Part shown: in pieces, positions 25,646-38,999 of the stretch
How the letters are laid out: every line of letters starts with the position of its first letter
Position numbering within the stretch: the first letter of the stretch is position 1
From: Mactromeris polynyma
Taxonomy: Eukaryota > Mollusca > Bivalvia > Venerida > Mactridae
Reading direction: 5' to 3'
DNA length: 64,000 bases
Assembly (NCBI GenBank): GCA_032209605.1
Contig: JASFXZ010000043.1
Span: forward strand, 1,350,819-1,414,818
Made by a program: the position numbers and the translations under genes
Notes under the pieces: generated by a model
Database searches by the model: none
Seen by the model: the letters and a program-made list of their open reading frames with translations, nothing else
What the model was told of the DNA's origin: nothing

Positions 25646-26115
25646 CACAAGCTGCCGACTAACAACATATTTAAAATAATAGTATGCACTAGATTTATGT
25701 CGAACCTTTACCAATCTGATAAACCTGTAATCAACCTTCATCTCAAACTTCTGCACAATCGGTGATGTGGTGTCCATTTCAGAATTTCTGCTTTAAGTGG
25801 CATGTTGCTTTTAGCTTGTATAGCTTGAGTACTTTCGTCAGTGAAGTGAATCACAAGAGACGAGTTTTTCAAAATATTGTTCTTGCAGATATACTAGTAC
25901 TTTTTACATATATGTATTGCATCCAATTTAATGATAAATGACATGCTCTGCACTTATAACGCTTTTCTAAATTGTTGGCAAAAGAAAATAAGTAAATGGG
26001 TCGTTAAAAAGTACATGCATATATGCTGTAAATAGCTCATACCAATATCGAAAAATAACATTCGCATCGCATATTATAATTTACACTTTTTATCGTGCCC
26101 TTTTTATTATTCTAG

Positions 26116-28583
26116 GAATGGGACAACCAAGTTCAAGAAGTGAATCAGAATATTCCGACGGCGTTTCCGATGTAGATATGGAGGACGCATCCATGTTTCG
26201 TTCCGGTACTGACGGTATAAGCCCTGACGACGGGAGCGATGATTACTCTTTCATGAGTATCGGAAGCAGCGACGACAACGCTAGTATTCATATTCGTCGG
26301 AAACATAGACCCAAATCGTTGAATTTGTCTCGCTCAGTGAGCGGCACATCTTCGGAAGATGAAACGTCTGACAGTGCTATCAGTACGGACGTTGAGTCAA
26401 AATATGACGGTACACAACCACCTGATCCTCATGAACTTCGAATAGCTTTAGCAGCAAGTGCTTTTGTTGAGGAAATGCGTGGTGTAGATATGAGCGCAGA
26501 GACAGATGATGAGATTGCAGAAATTTCTGCGCAAGCATCACAAGATAAAATTAGGTTCAGTCCTTCTGCGCCGGTAAGCCCAAGTTGGAGAGAAGGTCTT
26601 GAAAGCCCTCCGTTCTCACCTCGACGAAGAGACAGTTACCCCGGCAAGCGCCGAGGATCATCGCCAGTGTCGCCGAAAGACAAACGATTCACTTACACAG
26701 ATATTTCTCCTCCATCGCGGCAACTATCGTTGGAAGAACTATACGATAAGGAGACGCACGCAACAAATACTGACCCCAACATAGTTCCATTTGCTCAAAG
26801 ACCATCCCCAAAAAGTCCAGATGAGATTACTGATTCTTTCTACAGTACTTCTGGTGATGTTCTATCGTTTGACAGGCCTACTTCAACTCTTAAGAAAAGC
26901 AAACCATTCTATTCATTAGATGTCGCAGCAATTGATCTTAACGATACCACTACAGTAATGGACCTGGCAACATACGCCGCGACTGTTGCAAGTAACACAG
27001 CCAACTTGACATCGATGTCTATATCACCAACTAACATTGACACAAGGCACAACCACGAGTCTCCGGAAAGTACGAGAAGTTCGTCGCCAGTTTCTCCTTA
27101 CTATGATAATGTTTCATATAAGGAGGAGAATCATAATGAAGAATCAGAAGATGACATAGAACTTGCAGATCCCTCACAGAAGTCAATAGATTATCAAGGG
27201 AGCAAACGACAAAAGGCTCGGCCTCCGACAACTGACTGGTCGCCTGTTATAGATCTGTCTCCAATTTTAGATGTTTCTCCGTCTTTGGAGGAAGCGGAAC
27301 AAGCCGAAATGTTAGCTCAACAACAAGCTGAACGAGAAAGACAAGCTTCGAGGGAAGGCGATGAATACTTGCCAACAAACGCTTTTGTTGCAATTGGCGA
27401 TGTTGAAAACGAGGTAGATTATCAGTATTATGGACTGAAGCGATATGAAGTAGTAGAAGATATTAGCGAACTTGTTAAGCAGAACAATGGCGCTACCGCC
27501 TCGCCAGTTTCTAGTGAAAATGGCAGCATCTTTAAATCTAACGGTAATTCACAGCAATCTAATGATAGTAGTAAATTTATCGACAACAATAATGGAAAAG
27601 TAGCACCAGCAGCTCGCACAACAAAACCTTCTATTACTTCAAGTGGAGGAACAGGCGCTCCACCCTTAGACAAACTAAACAATACCATTCCAAAACAAGT
27701 AGAGACTAGTATTGCAAGTGCTATTGATAATCCTGGTCATGCTAAAATTAGTGATTCCCCTAAAAAGACAAAGCTTGCAGAGCAGAAACATGATGGAACG
27801 TCTACAAAGATCACAGATAATGAAGATCCCGCAAATACTTTAAACACTAAATGTAAAACTCGCCGAAAGCTACCTGAACCAATTGCTGAAATCACTTCAA
27901 CACAGAAAGCCCCAGTACCTAAACCTCGCAGAAAAGAGAAACCTTCAGATGTCCCGCCACCCAAACCGGCCAGAATGATTAAAACCGAACCCCAGGAACC
28001 TTCCAGATGTCCACCCATACTCCACCAGTCTTCGTTCGCAAACAAGACAGTGCCCGTGAAACAACACCCACCTCTACAGAAACAAAATTCAGAAGAAAGA
28101 CGCCGTACTGCCAAAGACATGAAAGCTAAGCCAGATCCGCTCATAATGAGTCATCTTGCCCTTGAAGACGCCTCAGCATCGCCACAGTACAAAGTTCTCG
28201 AATCACCACCTAGTCCTGAAAATAAAGCTGCAATTCGTCGGGAATATTCCGACAGTACTTCTGTTTCTCCCTCGTCTTCTCCTGACCGCGAGTCTTTCCT
28301 TTATCCGTCGCCGGTAACCCCGCCGGATTCTGATTCTTCTCCGCCAAAACCTCACTCGCCGTCGTCGGGTACAGATTTCGAAGATGAGTTTATACTTGTC
28401 TGTGATGACAGTGCCTACAATAAACCCAAAGAGAAGGTACGAAATGCGTCGTTGCCCGGTGACAGACCAGAAAGGTCCGAGCAAACGGGTAAGCCAGACC
28501 GTACGGAACGCTCCGATCGACGTTCTAACTCGAAACACAGCCAAGAGAGAGAGGGTCATGACAAGATGAAGAACCAGGACAAG
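26116..28583 (+). CDS. Piccolo-like active-zone scaffold, large exon 3 (disordered, Ser/Pro-rich)
   Basis: Acceptor tattctag and donor gtaata. Two bases complete the Gly codon from the previous exon, then 822 codons run in phase to a phase-0 end. The protein is mostly disordered and rich in Ser, Pro, Asp and Glu, with many Ser-Pro sites (for example residues 148-200). A short helical-looking patch lies near residues 103-122 (ELRIALAASAFVEEM). A Gln/Glu-rich helix with a following Tyr-rich patch (DYQYYGLKRYE) lies near 390-455. Proline motifs (VPKPRRKEK, PPPKPARM) that could bind SH3 domains lie near 595-620. The last 60 residues are Arg/Asp/Glu-rich. One giant exon of disordered linker fits Piccolo/Bassoon-type genes, which have very long exons of this kind. 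The frame stays open 60 bases past the donor, but the in-phase junction to 42329 favours splicing. Confidence 0.82.
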
Positions 28584-30609
28584 GTAATAATCTTGGATTT
28601 AGATTTTTATATCTGGTCTTGCATATACAATTCATTCATTTGAAATGGAAGCATACTTATAGCTGGGGTCACGCACGAGTCCGTTTCCTAGAAAACCCGG
28701 CACTTGTGCCTCATGTGCAGGTATGAACTTTTGCCCAGCAGAGCATGAAATCTGATAAATGACCAAATCAGCCGCGGAAGAAAATCACTTATCTCACTGG
28801 ATAAAACCGAGTCTAGGTCTCGTTAGAATGAAAGTGATAATTGGCTAAGGAGATTTTATTCAATCGATTGAATACCAAAAACACTTAGCTTAGCTACATT
28901 ATGTATAAATATTATGACGAGCAAATGAAGCAATACATAATTCATTCTAAATGTACATTAACACAAACACTTTTAGAAACAGTAGAATATGGTGTTTGCC
29001 ACTCGTGTTACTCACAAAAATCAATGAAATTTATGAACTGCGAATCATAAATACTTTAATAGTAGAGCTCTTTGTTTTATACCGTAAAATCCATTATGAC
29101 TTTTGTTTTTACATTTCTCGTTTCAACTGTAGTGGAAGGGAGATAATTAACTCATCTAACGTCAAAGATAAAAAATCGCTATGTTTGTGCTTTTAACTAT
29201 ATGTTTTACAATATATAGACCTACTACTGGAAATTATGATTTGTTTACTATTTTCAAACTCTAGACACGTGGCAGGCATTGACATGAAAGCTTTAACCTT
29301 ATTACGTGTCCATGAAATTGAGACTTTGTGTAAACAATGGTCAAAAGTGGAAACAAACGCAGTCCTTTGATTCAAACATACACGCTATAAACAGATAACT
29401 ATATAATCACATAACAGACGTATCTATTACAGTATTGACTGTTGTCAGTGAATGGAAAAGCCTCTATACACTCAACTACGGAAACGATACGTTCTTCTTT
29501 GGGAATTTGACCGAATAACGGCTGTTAACAGAACTATATGACAATAAATTTGCATTTCAAACATATCTCAGCAATGTCTTTAAAGCAACAAGATATATAT
29601 AGTGTTAATTTGTGACACCATCTGTTATATTTCTTTAGTTGCGGGAGAACCGGTAAGAACTGGTTGGTATAAGAAGGAAATAACGGATTCAACAAATAGA
29701 AATATTGTTGACAAATGTGTGACTCTCCGGCATAACATATTTACTTGATCTTGATTAAGAATGATTTGATTTTTTTTGGGGAGATGGCCGAAACCCAGTG
29801 CATGTTCGTTAAAAAATAAAGTTATCAATTTATCCAGATAAACGTCATGACTAATTATGTGTCAAGTTGTAGTGATACATTATGCAAGACAAAACATTGG
29901 TTTTATTAGTACATTGCTTTTGGTATTTGATATATGAGCCAGACCTGGTTGGTTTCCATAATGAGTCCATTAATATTGAGTTAAACTTATTTATTATACA
30001 TAAATTATGAAACAAGTTTTTATAACGGATATAAGTGAATCACGATGAGCAATTCCTAGGTTACGTACTAGTATTCACATCATATGCAGGCATTGAAGTT
30101 CGAGGTACACTCTAGATAAAGTTGGGAATAAAATTTCCTACTTTGGGCCCCGTGTTAAGAAATAATTGTTTTTCAGGATCAAGATCTCGATCAAATGTTG
30201 TTTCTTTCCAACTTCCCGAATATGCTATGCAAAGCTAAATCTTTTTAAATAATGTGATATATTTGAACATTTTGAGGATTTTTGAAGACATTAAAGTCAG
30301 TTTTCATGTTTACGTAGACATTATGATTAATAACTTGAGACCGATTCTAGAAAAGTGATCCTCATTTGATCTACATGTATATCACTTTCAGTCATAAGTA
30401 TAATTGATTGACGTCTGAGCAAAAAAAGGTAATGTTAAAATTTTTTCACAATATTTATAATAATAACTGGAAGATATTTAGGAATGTTTGCGTATGTTTA
30501 TGAGACACACTGTATAAAGTACACATTTGCTTCCAGAAAATGGCAAATACTTTTCTGGATAAAATTGATATTGAGCAGTTGATCCTTTGTGAATATGGGC
30601 CCGAGATCA

Positions 30610-31161
30610 GTAGTCATAGACTCAACCCCGCGACTACAGTGGTCATAGACTCAACCCCGCGACTACAGTAGTCATAGACTCAACCCCGCGACTACAGTAG
30701 TCATAGACTCAACCCCGCGACTACAGTGGTCATAGACTCAACCCCGCGACTACAGTAGTCATAGACTCAACCCCGCGACTACAGTAGTCATAGACTCAAC
30801 CCCGCGACTACAGTAGTCATAGACTCAACCCCGCGACTACAGTAGTCATAGACTCAACCCCGCGACTACAGTAGTCATAGACTCAACCCCGCGACTACAG
30901 TGGTCATAGACTCAACCCCGCGACTACAGTAGTCATAGACTCAACCCCGCGACTACAGTGGTCATAGACTCAACCCCGCGACTACAGTGGTCATAGACTC
31001 AACCCCGCGACTACAGTGGTCATAGACTCAACCCCGCGACTACAGTGGTCATAGACTCAACCCCGCGACTACAGTGGTCATAGACTCAACCCCGCGACTA
31101 CAGTAGTCATAGACTCAACCCCGCGACTACAGTGGTCATAGACTCAACCCCGCGACTACAG
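30610..31161. repeat. Minisatellite, 29-bp unit x 19
   Basis: The unit contains agtcatagactcaaccccgc followed by gactacagt. The only frequent variation is a t(a/g)gt toggle at the unit border. There are no spacers between repeats. Copies are otherwise almost identical. Confidence 0.97.
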
Positions 31162-32264
31162 TGCCTTGAGCTCTTCTGTTAATGAAGTCAAGATTATTAT
31201 AGAGAGCACTTAAATTGAGCCATAATCAGTTCGTCATTCAGAACTAACTGCGATGATATTGAAGAGTTACAGAGAATTATAGCGCTGTCTGTCAGCCCTA
31301 AATCGTGCGTGCTTAATTACTGACGCACCTAAAAAGCCGATATTATCCGAAAATAGCAGTTTCAGATCATTGCTACGATGTCCCAATTATCGCATTATCC
31401 GGAAATGCTTCAACTTAAATACGCCATGTCAATTTCCAGTTGAAGCGATGACCGCGTATTTAGATTTCGACTCTATTTAGGAGTAAACCATCAGGACACG
31501 AGTTTATTGATTATTGATTCCTGGCATACAATTCTTTTTTTGTCAAAACTGCTGTACAAAATATGGAGTAGATTGTGCTCATGACGTTTTCCAATATGGC
31601 TCCCAATTTTCATGCGGGAGTGAATTCCATACATTTATACAATATTGATTATCGGTACAGGTGGCCGCTTAAGCTATTGAAAAGTTGTGTAAACGAAATA
31701 AGCATCGTTTTATTTATAGTCTGATTTATTGTGATCTTAAATGGAGCTAAGAATTTGTTATGAAATAATGTGTTGGGAATAAAGTGCGGTGTCAGTGTGT
31801 AGTGTATTGGACTGTATGAGTCATCACATATACTGTAATGTATTAACAGTTCCCATATGTAAGTGTTCTTTGTGACTTCCACGCTGAAGAGTTTTGCTTC
31901 TTATTTCGCTGTATAAACAATCTGAATATATCAATATACCATGGAATACACAGTTGTCATGGAGTTTACCTCGTAATATGTCTTATTTTGCAGCCATTGA
32001 TTTATTCAAAGAATACATGTACAAGACATATTTGTCAATTATAATGTGCATAGAAGCGTTCTTTGTCTGCAAACTAAGCGTTCCAGTTACTTTAATATCT
32101 GCCTTAATGCTGTTGTTTCATCTATTTTCATGAAGTCGATGGTAGGATCAAATTCATACAAAATACTTTTCGTAAAATACTCTATACATGTTTAAGCTTA
32201 TTGTATCAGGGTCCAAATAAAACGTACCGATTTGAATTTAGCATTAGACACGACAACAACTTGA

Positions 32265-32875
32265 AACAACATTAGTGTTGCTATGTCTGGTAGTACAACA
32301 TTAGTGTTGCTATGTCTGGCAGTACAACATTAGTGTTGCTATGTCTGGCAGTACAACATTAGTGTTGCTATGTCTGGTAGTACAACATTAGTGTTGCTAT
32401 GTCTGGCAGTACAACATTAGTGTTGCTATGTCTGGTAGTACAACATTAGTGTTGCTATGTCTGGTAGTACAACATTAGTGTTGCTATGTCTGGCAGTACA
32501 ACATTAGTGTTGCTATGTCTGGTAGTACAACATTAGTGTTGCTATGTCTGGTAGTGGAACATTAGTGTTGCTATGTCTGGTAGTACAACATTAGTGTTGC
32601 TATGTCTGGTAGTACAACATTAGTGTTGCTATGTCTGGTAGTACAACATTAGTGTTGCTATGTCTGGTAGTACAACATTAGTGTTGCTATGTCTGGTAGT
32701 ACAACATTAGTGTTGCTATGTCTGGTAGTACAACATTAGTGTTGCTATGTCTGGCAGTACAACATTAGTGTTGCTATGTCTGGTAGTACAACATTAGTGT
32801 TGCTATGTCTGGTAGTACAACATTAGTGTTGCTATGTCTGGTAGTACAACATTAGTGTTGCTATGTCTGGTAGTG
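32265..32875. repeat. Minisatellite, 29-bp unit x 21
   Basis: The unit contains acaacattagtgttgctatg followed by tctgg(t/c)agt. The acaacattagtgttg part is a short imperfect palindrome (caacattagtgttg). One internal unit near 32560 and the last unit carry tggaac instead of tacaac, marking a copied block. Confidence 0.96.
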
Positions 32876-33754
32876 GAACGAGCAGTGATGTTTGTGCTAC
32901 TTACTACAGGAAGAACCGAGTAATGTTGTTACTGCAGTCATCACTAATCGTATACAATAATGTCTATATTTGTTAATCGCCAAATAGATCTAGAAGTGAA
33001 AGTAAAAACACAGGCGCAATTTTAGATAGTAAATTGTTTCATTGGAAATGTGGGAAACAACAGAAACACCATCATTGTTCTCATGTTCACGCTATATAAG
33101 TATGTCTGCACACAAGAATTGGATAGAGTAGTTGTATCAGTAGGTTGTTTCTACTGCTAGCAGTAAGATCAGTACACGTTATTCTGCTACTGATGCCAAT
33201 TTTACGCTGATATTAGATACAAAACACACACTTATATGTCTGTATTTAAATATTGTCGCAATAAAACAACCACTTCATTACACGAAATTCTGACAGAATG
33301 TGGCCACACGAAGCAGAATATATGTCAGTCATAGTCTATGTAGACCAAAATATGATAATGATTTGTTTCCGTTCCAAATTCTTCATGAATGTTTAAATAG
33401 GTAATTAAACAGACAAGTAGAAAACACCAACATCTTAATATAAATCAATCAAACAACATACTCGTACTGGCAGCATGAAAGAAATAAAAGTATATTTTCA
33501 ATACAAATAATCAAATGTTACCAAATGCATTCGTTTTGAGACAAACCAAGTTGAAAAAAATAAAAATTGCGAATGATTTGAACTAGCAAACATAGTATAT
33601 GAAACATTACAGCCATTAATTACAGTCTTGGCAATTATATTTCACCAGTATCTGTGACAGTATCTGTGACACTATCAAGTTGTATAAAGCAGACTGATCA
33701 ATATTGTAATACAATACCTTCTATGTTATGTAAGATGTTAAACATAAACTATAA

Positions 33755-34700
33755 AGTAAAACCTCAATAATAAGACCAATAATAAAACAATGAAAATGGA
33801 CTTAAAACGTGTGGTTTTATTATTGAGGTGGTTTTATTAATGAGGTGGTCTTATTATTGAGGTTGTTTTATTATTGAGGTGGTTTTATTAATGAGGTGGT
33901 CTTATTATTGAGGTTGTTTTATTATTGAGGTGGTTTTATTAATGAGGTGGTCTTATTATTGAGGTTGTTTTATTATTGAGGTTGTTTTATTATTGAGGTT
34001 GTTGTATTATTGAGGTTGTTTTATTATTGAGGTTGTTTTATTATTGAGGTTGTTTTATTATTGAGGTTGTTTTATTATTGAGGTTGTTTTATTATTGAGG
34101 TGGTATTATTATTGAGGTTGTTTTATTATTGAGGTTGTTTTATTATTGAGGTTGTTTTATTATTCAATGTTGTTTTATTATTGAGGTTGTTTTATTATTG
34201 AGGTTGTTTTATTATTAAGGTGGTATTATTATTGAGGTGGTTTTATTATTGAGGTGGTTTTATTAATGAGGTGGTCTTATTATTGAAGTTGTTTTATTTT
34301 TGAGGTGGTTTTATTAATGAGGTTGTTTTATTATTGAGGTGGTTTTATTATTAAGGTGGTATTATTATTGAGGTGGTTTTATTATTAAGGTGGTATTATT
34401 AATGAGGTGGTCTTATTATTAAGGTGGTATTATTATTGAGGTGGTTTTATTATTGAGGTGGTTTTATTAATGAGGTGGTCTTATTATTGAGGTTGTTTTA
34501 TTATTGAGGTGGTTTTATTAATGAGGTGGTCTTATTATTGAGGTTGTTTTATTATTGAGGTTGTTTTATTATTGAGGTTGTTGTATTATTGAGGTGGTCT
34601 TATTATTGAGGTTGTTTTATTATTGAGGTGGTATTATTATTGAGGTGGTATTATTATTGAGGTGGTCTTGTTATTGAGGTGGTCTTATTATTGAGGTGGT
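33755..34700. repeat. 17-bp minisatellite with an inverted copy at its left edge
   Basis: From about 33812 a 17-bp unit (gaggttgttttattatt and ggtggttttattaat variants) repeats about 50 times. Just to the left, 33758-33790 carries the opposite strand version (aaaacctcaataataagacc), separated by about 30 bases, so the left edge can fold into a hairpin with the array. The wording aaaacctcaataataagacc resembles the terminal inverted repeats of pogo/Tigger-type elements in invertebrates, so the array may be an amplified transposon end. Confidence 0.85.
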
Positions 34701-35884
34701 TTTTACGGGAGATTTAACGTAAACATATTTTGTTCAGCATTAGACAGTCTGACAGAAATGGAGACCATGGAATGGGACTTAATTCCCCTGTTCCCGCTTA
34801 TGATACTATTTCTCCCAAAAATGGCATCGAAAGAAATAAAAACACTGTAAAACTCATGGCATAAATCAAAATCAGAAGCTCAGTTTTCATTAAAAAGCTG
34901 ACCATATTTATACGTGTATATTGTATCTTGCTAATATGATGTTTCGGCGCATATGGCTTTGCTATTTGATTGACTGTGTTGTGTAAACCAATCAAATCTT
35001 GCGTTTACCGTTTAAACAAATTCTCTTCAATCGAACAACGTTCGTAACCTTGACACGGGTTGGTTAACTTTTAGTTAAGACCTATATATTTGTTTACCAA
35101 GCCGATACAAAGTACTAAACTCAATAATTTCAATGGTGTTAAGAAACACTTTCGATCACGACAGAGGCGATATTCTTATTACTGCTGTATGAAAACCAGA
35201 TGAACATTATACTGTTTGCCTTAACAACTGTGTCTGAAAGAAAATTTATAGTATATTTCTAGATTTATTTAGCGAGCATTGTTGTTAGTCAACCCTAATG
35301 GAAAGGAGTCTTTCTTGTTAACCATAAGGATTGATGTGTGGATGCCCTATGTTTTTAATAATCTGATGCTATTCTGTCTCGTCCATATGTTATTTTCTTA
35401 ACTATATCCGTATACTACATCATTTTACGTTAACGGATTGTCAATTGATACACACTAGTCTCTAGAGACATGAAACGTTATGAGTGCTTAGTGCAATTTG
35501 TAGAAAACATTCCTCGTTTTGGGAGACGTAAAGAAGGCTATCCAAAGTTAACTGGTACAATGCCAAACCAACTATTATTTATGGGACAAATGGCCAAGTT
35601 CAGCCATGTATCAACAATAAGGAAACTAAACAATAAGCTAAGTTCGATTTTCTCACCACTGGTGCTAGAATACTATACAAATAATTCCGATAGGACGATA
35701 TACTTGAGTCCGTATCGAGTATAGTTCGTGGTAGGAATTCAGGTTTAGCGGTCATTCTTAGATTTGCTCTATTTTTGTATCTACATATTTTTAACCCACA
35801 TTTCCAGTTTTTATTGATCTTACTGTTTTGAGATTCTTCTGTTAGCATTTTAGAGAATAACCGATTTTTTTGTATTGACTGATA

Positions 35885-36018
35885 TTTTCGAATAATACAT
35901 GGTTTCGAACAATCCATTTTAATTATTCGTGCATAAGAAGGTACATCGGGACCTGATATTTATTTCGGATTATAGCATGTATTTGAATAGAAGGTTGTCG
36001 AATAAATGAGGTTCGACT
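35885..36018 (-). mobile_element. Possible pogo/Tigger-like element end
   Basis: The segment ends gaggttcgactgta, preceded by several ttcgaataa-like stretches. On the minus strand this starts tacagtcgaacctc, the typical start of a pogo/Tigger terminal inverted repeat next to a TA target. I did not find the partner end, so the element may be a solo fragment. No transposase is visible. Confidence 0.35.
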
Positions 36019-36385
36019 GTAGTATAATATAGCAATAGACACCCGACCCATTGGACCTATATGACACCTAAAATATAAATGTTAAACATAGATTATACAA
36101 AATAATGCAAATTAAAAGCAAAACATGGATATGAGATCACAAATTATAACAGGGAATCAAAATGTGGTAAACAGATACAATTTTTAATGAGAAAAACAAG
36201 TTTATCACTGGTATGTATGGAATAAATATATATTTAAGGTGTATTTATTAGCGTTAACAATCATTGTTAAACTGACATAATTTTATATTGAATAAATAAC
36301 CAAAGCAGCATTATTGACAATTTAAGAATCAAATCGCATCTTGTTGAAATACTCGATGCGTTTCTCGTTAATATCTACTTCTGTC

Positions 36386-38413
36386 AAGTGTAGTAATGTG
36401 GATATGTTGTAGACTTGTAGATACATGTAAAGTGTAGTAATGTGGATATGTTGTAGACTTGTAGACACATGTAAAGTGTAGTAATGTGGATATGTTGTAG
36501 ACTTGTAGATACATGTGAAGTGTAGTAATGTGGATATGTTGTAGACTTGTAGACACATGTAAGGTATAGTAATGTGGATATGTTGTAGACTTGTAGACAC
36601 ATGTAAGGTATAGTAATGTGGATATGTTGTAGACTTGTAGACACATGTAAAGTGTAGTAATGTGGATATGTTGTAGACTTGTAGATACATGTGAAGTGTA
36701 GTAATGTGGATATGTTGTAGACTTGTAGACACATGTAAAGTGTAGTAATGTGGATATGTTGTAGACTTGTAGATAAATGTAAAGTGTAGTAATGTGGATA
36801 TGTTGTAGACTTGTAGACACATGTAAAGTGTAGTAATGTGGATATGTTGTAGACTTGTAGACACATGTAAAGTGTAGTAATGTGGATATGTTGTAGACTT
36901 GTAGACACATGTAAGGTATAGTAATGTGGATATGTTGTAGACTTGTAGATACATGTAAAGTGTAGTAATGTGGATATGTTGTAGACTTGTAGACACATGT
37001 AAGGTATAGTAATGTGGATATGTTGTAGACTTGTAGACACATGTAAAGTGTAGTAATGTGGATATGTTGTAGACTTGTAGACACATGTAAGGTATAGTAA
37101 TGTGGATATGTTGTAGACTTGTAGACACATGTAAGGTATAGTAATGTGGATATGTTGTAGACTTGTAGACACATGTAAGGTATAGTAATGTGGATATGTT
37201 GTAGACTTGTAGACACATGTAAGGTATAGTAATGTGGATATGTTGTAGACTTGTAGACACATGTAAAGTGTAGTAATGTGGATATGTTGTAGACTTGTAG
37301 ACACATGTAAAGTATAGTAATGTGGATATGTTGTAGACTTGTAGACACATGTTAAGTGTAGTTATGTGGATATGTTGTAGACTTGTAGATAAATGTAAAG
37401 TGTAGTAATGTGGATATGTTGTAGACTTGTAGACACATGTAAAGTGTAGTAATGTGGATATGTTGTAGACTTGTAGACACATGTAAGGTATAGTAATGTG
37501 GATATGTTGTAGACTTGTAGATACATGTAAAGTGTAGTAATGTGGATATGTTGTAGACTTGTAGATACATGTGAAGTGTAGTAATGTGGATATGTTGTAG
37601 ACTTGTAGACACATGTAAAGTGTAGTAATGTGGATATGTTGTAGACTTGTAGATACATGTAAAGTGTAGTAATGTGGATATGTTGTAGACTTGTAGACAC
37701 ATGTAAAGTGTAGTAATGTGGATATGTTGTAGACTTGTAGACACATGTAAAGTGTAGTAATGTGGATATGTTGTAGACTTGTAGACACATGTAAAGTATA
37801 GTAATGTGGATATGTTGTAGACTTGTAGATACATGTAAAGCGTAGTAATGTGGATATGTTGTAGACTTGTAGATACATGTAAAGTGTAGTAATGTGGATA
37901 TGTTGTAGACTTGTAGATACATGTAAAGTGTAGTAATGTGGATATGTTGTAGACTTGTAGATACATGTAAAGTGTAGTAATGTGGATATGTTGTAGACTT
38001 GTAGATACATGTAAAGCGTAGTAATGTGGATATGTTGTAGACTTGTAGACACATGTAAAGTGTAGTAATGTGGATATGTTGTAGACTTGTAGATACATGT
38101 AAAGTGTAGTAATGTGGATATGTTGTAGACTTGTAGATACATGTAAAGCGTAGTAATGTGGATATGTTGTAGACTTGTAGATACATGTAAAGTGTAGTAA
38201 TGTGGATATGTTGTAGACTTGTAGATACATGTAAAGCGTAGTAATGTGGATATGTTGTAGACTTGTAGACACATGTAAAGCGTAGTAATGTGGATATGTT
38301 GTAGACTTGTAGATACATGTAAAGCGTAGTAATGTGGATATGTTGTAGACTTGTAGATACATGTAAAGTGTAGTAATGTGGATATGTTGTAGACTTGTAG
38401 ACACATGTAAAGG
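36386..38413. repeat. Minisatellite, 44-bp unit x 46
   Basis: The unit contains gtagtaatgtggatatgttg followed by tagacttgtaga(c/t)acatgtaaagt. Two variable sites allow subtypes to be mapped: an aaggtata subtype occurs only at about 36549-37500 and an aaagcgt subtype only at about 37835-38330. The minus strand has no stop in any frame, producing open frames up to 729 codons; since 44 is not a multiple of three these are not a protein repeat. Confidence 0.97.
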
Positions 38414-38999
38414 AATGTACTTGACATTGATGAATTGTTTCGTAGATTTGGAAAGCATAGTTTCATTTCCATGGGAACTACAGCACAAATGTTTAACTGA
38501 GATATCAACATTTTACATCTATTACAGAAGTATTCGTAAAACGTTCACATCTTGTTAAAGAGTCTCAGAACTCAATGAGATCCTATTATGGTACACTAAC
38601 AAAATACGAAGAGTGTATATGGAGACGATCTGATGAGATAATCTGATTACTGGAATATTAACATATTGATTTATTTAAAGGGACAAACATCAGACTATAA
38701 TAATTAGCATCAATAGTGCCGATGTAAGCTATCGTCTAATCCATCGGTGTATATATCTGACGTTATTCGGATTAGGGACTTCTTTGCTTTGATATATTGT
38801 GATGTGAATTGCATGTGCTGTAAAGTAGTTTTGGAAGTAAATCTGTGATATTAATCTGTAGAGCTAAGTAGGTTTCAAAGAATAGTATCGATTACTTGTT
38901 TCCATGAATGGAATATTCCAATCCAAACTGACTATTCAAACAGTGTTAAAATACTCATCGGATATTTGATCATATTGCAAATCACTTTGATCCTTTGTC

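Larger units (their letters stand above)
17060..26115 (+). other. Intron 2 (9.1 kb)
   Basis: GT at 17060, AG at 26114-26115. It carries SINE pieces, the 56-bp tRNA-like satellite, the 32-bp array, a 36-bp tandem duplication and the 3.8-kb array at 21834-25645. The stretches 17060-17690, 18630-19076, 20855-21833 and 25646-26115 show nothing beyond AT-rich intronic sequence. Confidence 0.65.

Noticed and set aside
27428..28559. Minus-strand frames of 86-135 codons
   Set aside because: Antisense shadows of the large coding exon.
30610..31161. 29-bp regular repeats resembling a CRISPR array
   Set aside because: There are no unique spacers; the repeats are contiguous, and the surroundings are eukaryotic.
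35470..35917. Opposed open frames of 84 and 105 codons
   Set aside because: Composition is not protein-like, no motif and no splice context; treated as chance.
36322..38511. Minus-strand open frame of 729 codons and overlapping frames
   Set aside because: Read-through of the 44-bp array in all three frames; a stop-free 44-base unit is expected by chance in a fair share of arrays.
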